Positions 6,721 to 6,949 of a stretch of 6,949 nt of DNA are shown here, piece by piece. Position 1 is the first letter of the stretch, and each line of letters opens with the position of its first letter. The translations under genes were made by a program, and so were the position numbers. Source of the stretch: Verrucomicrobiales bacterium (GTDB taxonomy: Bacteria; Verrucomicrobiota; Verrucomicrobiia; Verrucomicrobiales; V1-33); the NCBI GenBank assembly GCA_023253575.1, contig JALRGB010000434.1:1-6949 (forward strand), in the 5' to 3' direction. A model generated the notes under the pieces. The model saw only the letters and a list, made by a program, of their open reading frames with translations. It did not search any database and was not told where the DNA came from.

Positions 6721-6949
6721 ATGGCCACGGGTGTCCGTCCCATTACTTCCGTCATGTGGACGCTCGCGCGGGCGTCTAATCTGCCGACGGTTTGGTCGAA
6801 CGTATTGGCCGGGTGGTTGTTGAGTGGGCAGGGGTGGCATGCGGGGGTGGGGTGGGCGCTGGCGGGTGGTGCGTTGGCCTATGCGGGCGGCTGCACGCTC
6901 AATGATGCTTTTGATGCGCGATGGGACCGTCGTCATCGGCCCGGTCGAC
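6721..6949 (+). CDS. UbiA-family prenyltransferase, N-terminal part, cut by window edge
   Basis: From an ATG at 6721 the frame stays open for 76 codons to the edge. Residues 14-34 (TLARASNLPTVWSNVLAGWLL region) form the first helix with the R-x-SNLPTVWSNVLAG pattern of UbiA enzymes. A second hydrophobic segment (WALAGGALAYAGG) leads into LNDAFDARWDRRHRPGR, which holds the first Asp-rich motif (N-D-x-x-D-x-x-x-D) that binds the Mg-pyrophosphate of the prenyl donor. UbiA proteins are multi-helix membrane enzymes that join polyprenyl chains to aromatic or other acceptors, for example in quinone synthesis. The form YAGGxxLNDxFDxxxDxxxRPxR also recalls the EboC-type branch, so the acceptor is open. 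An in-frame stop at 6703 leaves the ATG at 6721 as the first ATG; Met12 (6754) is an alternative. There is no Shine-Dalgarno sequence. Only the first asparagine/aspartate motif is inside the window. Confidence 0.92.
   Translation, partial: MATGVRPITSVMWTLARASNLPTVWSNVLAGWLLSGQGWHAGVGWALAGGALAYAGGCTLNDAFDARWDRRHRPGR
6843..6866 (+). other. Potential G-quadruplex motif inside the UbiA-type gene
   Basis: Four G runs (GGGGG, GGGG, GGG, GGG) are separated by loops of 1, 1 and 7 nt, which meets the G3+N1-7 rule. It lies about 120 bp into the coding region, on the coding strand, in codons for Ala, Gly, Val and Trp. It may simply reflect G-rich codons for a hydrophobic, glycine-rich helix. Confidence 0.3.

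Overview
The window carries one complete four-gene cassette for a GldA/GldF/GldG-type ABC exporter system (ATPase, ABC-2 permease, GldG-like membrane-anchored auxiliary protein, DUF4340 protein), all on the + strand. It is flanked by a divergent nucleotidyltransferase cut by the left edge, and by a Nudix-family gene and a UbiA-family prenyltransferase cut by the right edge. It reads as ordinary bacterial chromosome: no insertion sequence, CRISPR array, tRNA or rRNA was seen.

Layout. Positions 1-179 (minus strand) are the N-terminal 59 residues of a sugar-phosphate-type nucleotidyltransferase. A 194-bp divergent intergenic region follows, with an AT-rich stretch and a small inverted repeat. 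The ABC cassette runs from 374 to 5858. There is an unusually long 139-bp gap with a perfect GC-rich hairpin between the ATPase and permease genes; the later gaps are short (33 and 3 bp). A strong intrinsic terminator at 5896-5922 closes the cassette. After it come a possible -10 box, the Nudix gene (6035-6655) and the start of a UbiA-type gene (6721 to the edge).

How the genes work together. In the family as known, the ATPase and the six-helix permease form the transporter core. The GldG-like protein (N-terminal anchor, large extracytoplasmic part, coiled coil, C-terminal membrane helix) and the DUF4340 protein (N-terminal anchor, extracytoplasmic part) are accessory partners. In Bacteroidota the GldA/F/G set is tied to gliding motility. 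Outside that phylum the same set occurs in many non-gliding bacteria and its substrate is not established, so no substrate is claimed here.

Organism. The sequence is moderately GC-rich. Nearly every start codon lacks a recognisable Shine-Dalgarno sequence and sits behind a pyrimidine-rich leader. With the cassette type and the style of the flanking genes, this suggests a Gram-negative bacterium of the PVC group, perhaps Verrucomicrobiota. This is an inference from gene content and style, not a demonstrated placement.

The most unusual things are the C-terminal part of the DUF4340 protein (an inserted charged helix and a roughly 130-residue Pro/Ala-rich tail) and the hairpin-bearing gap inside the cassette. 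I saw no clear evidence of a wholly new system.
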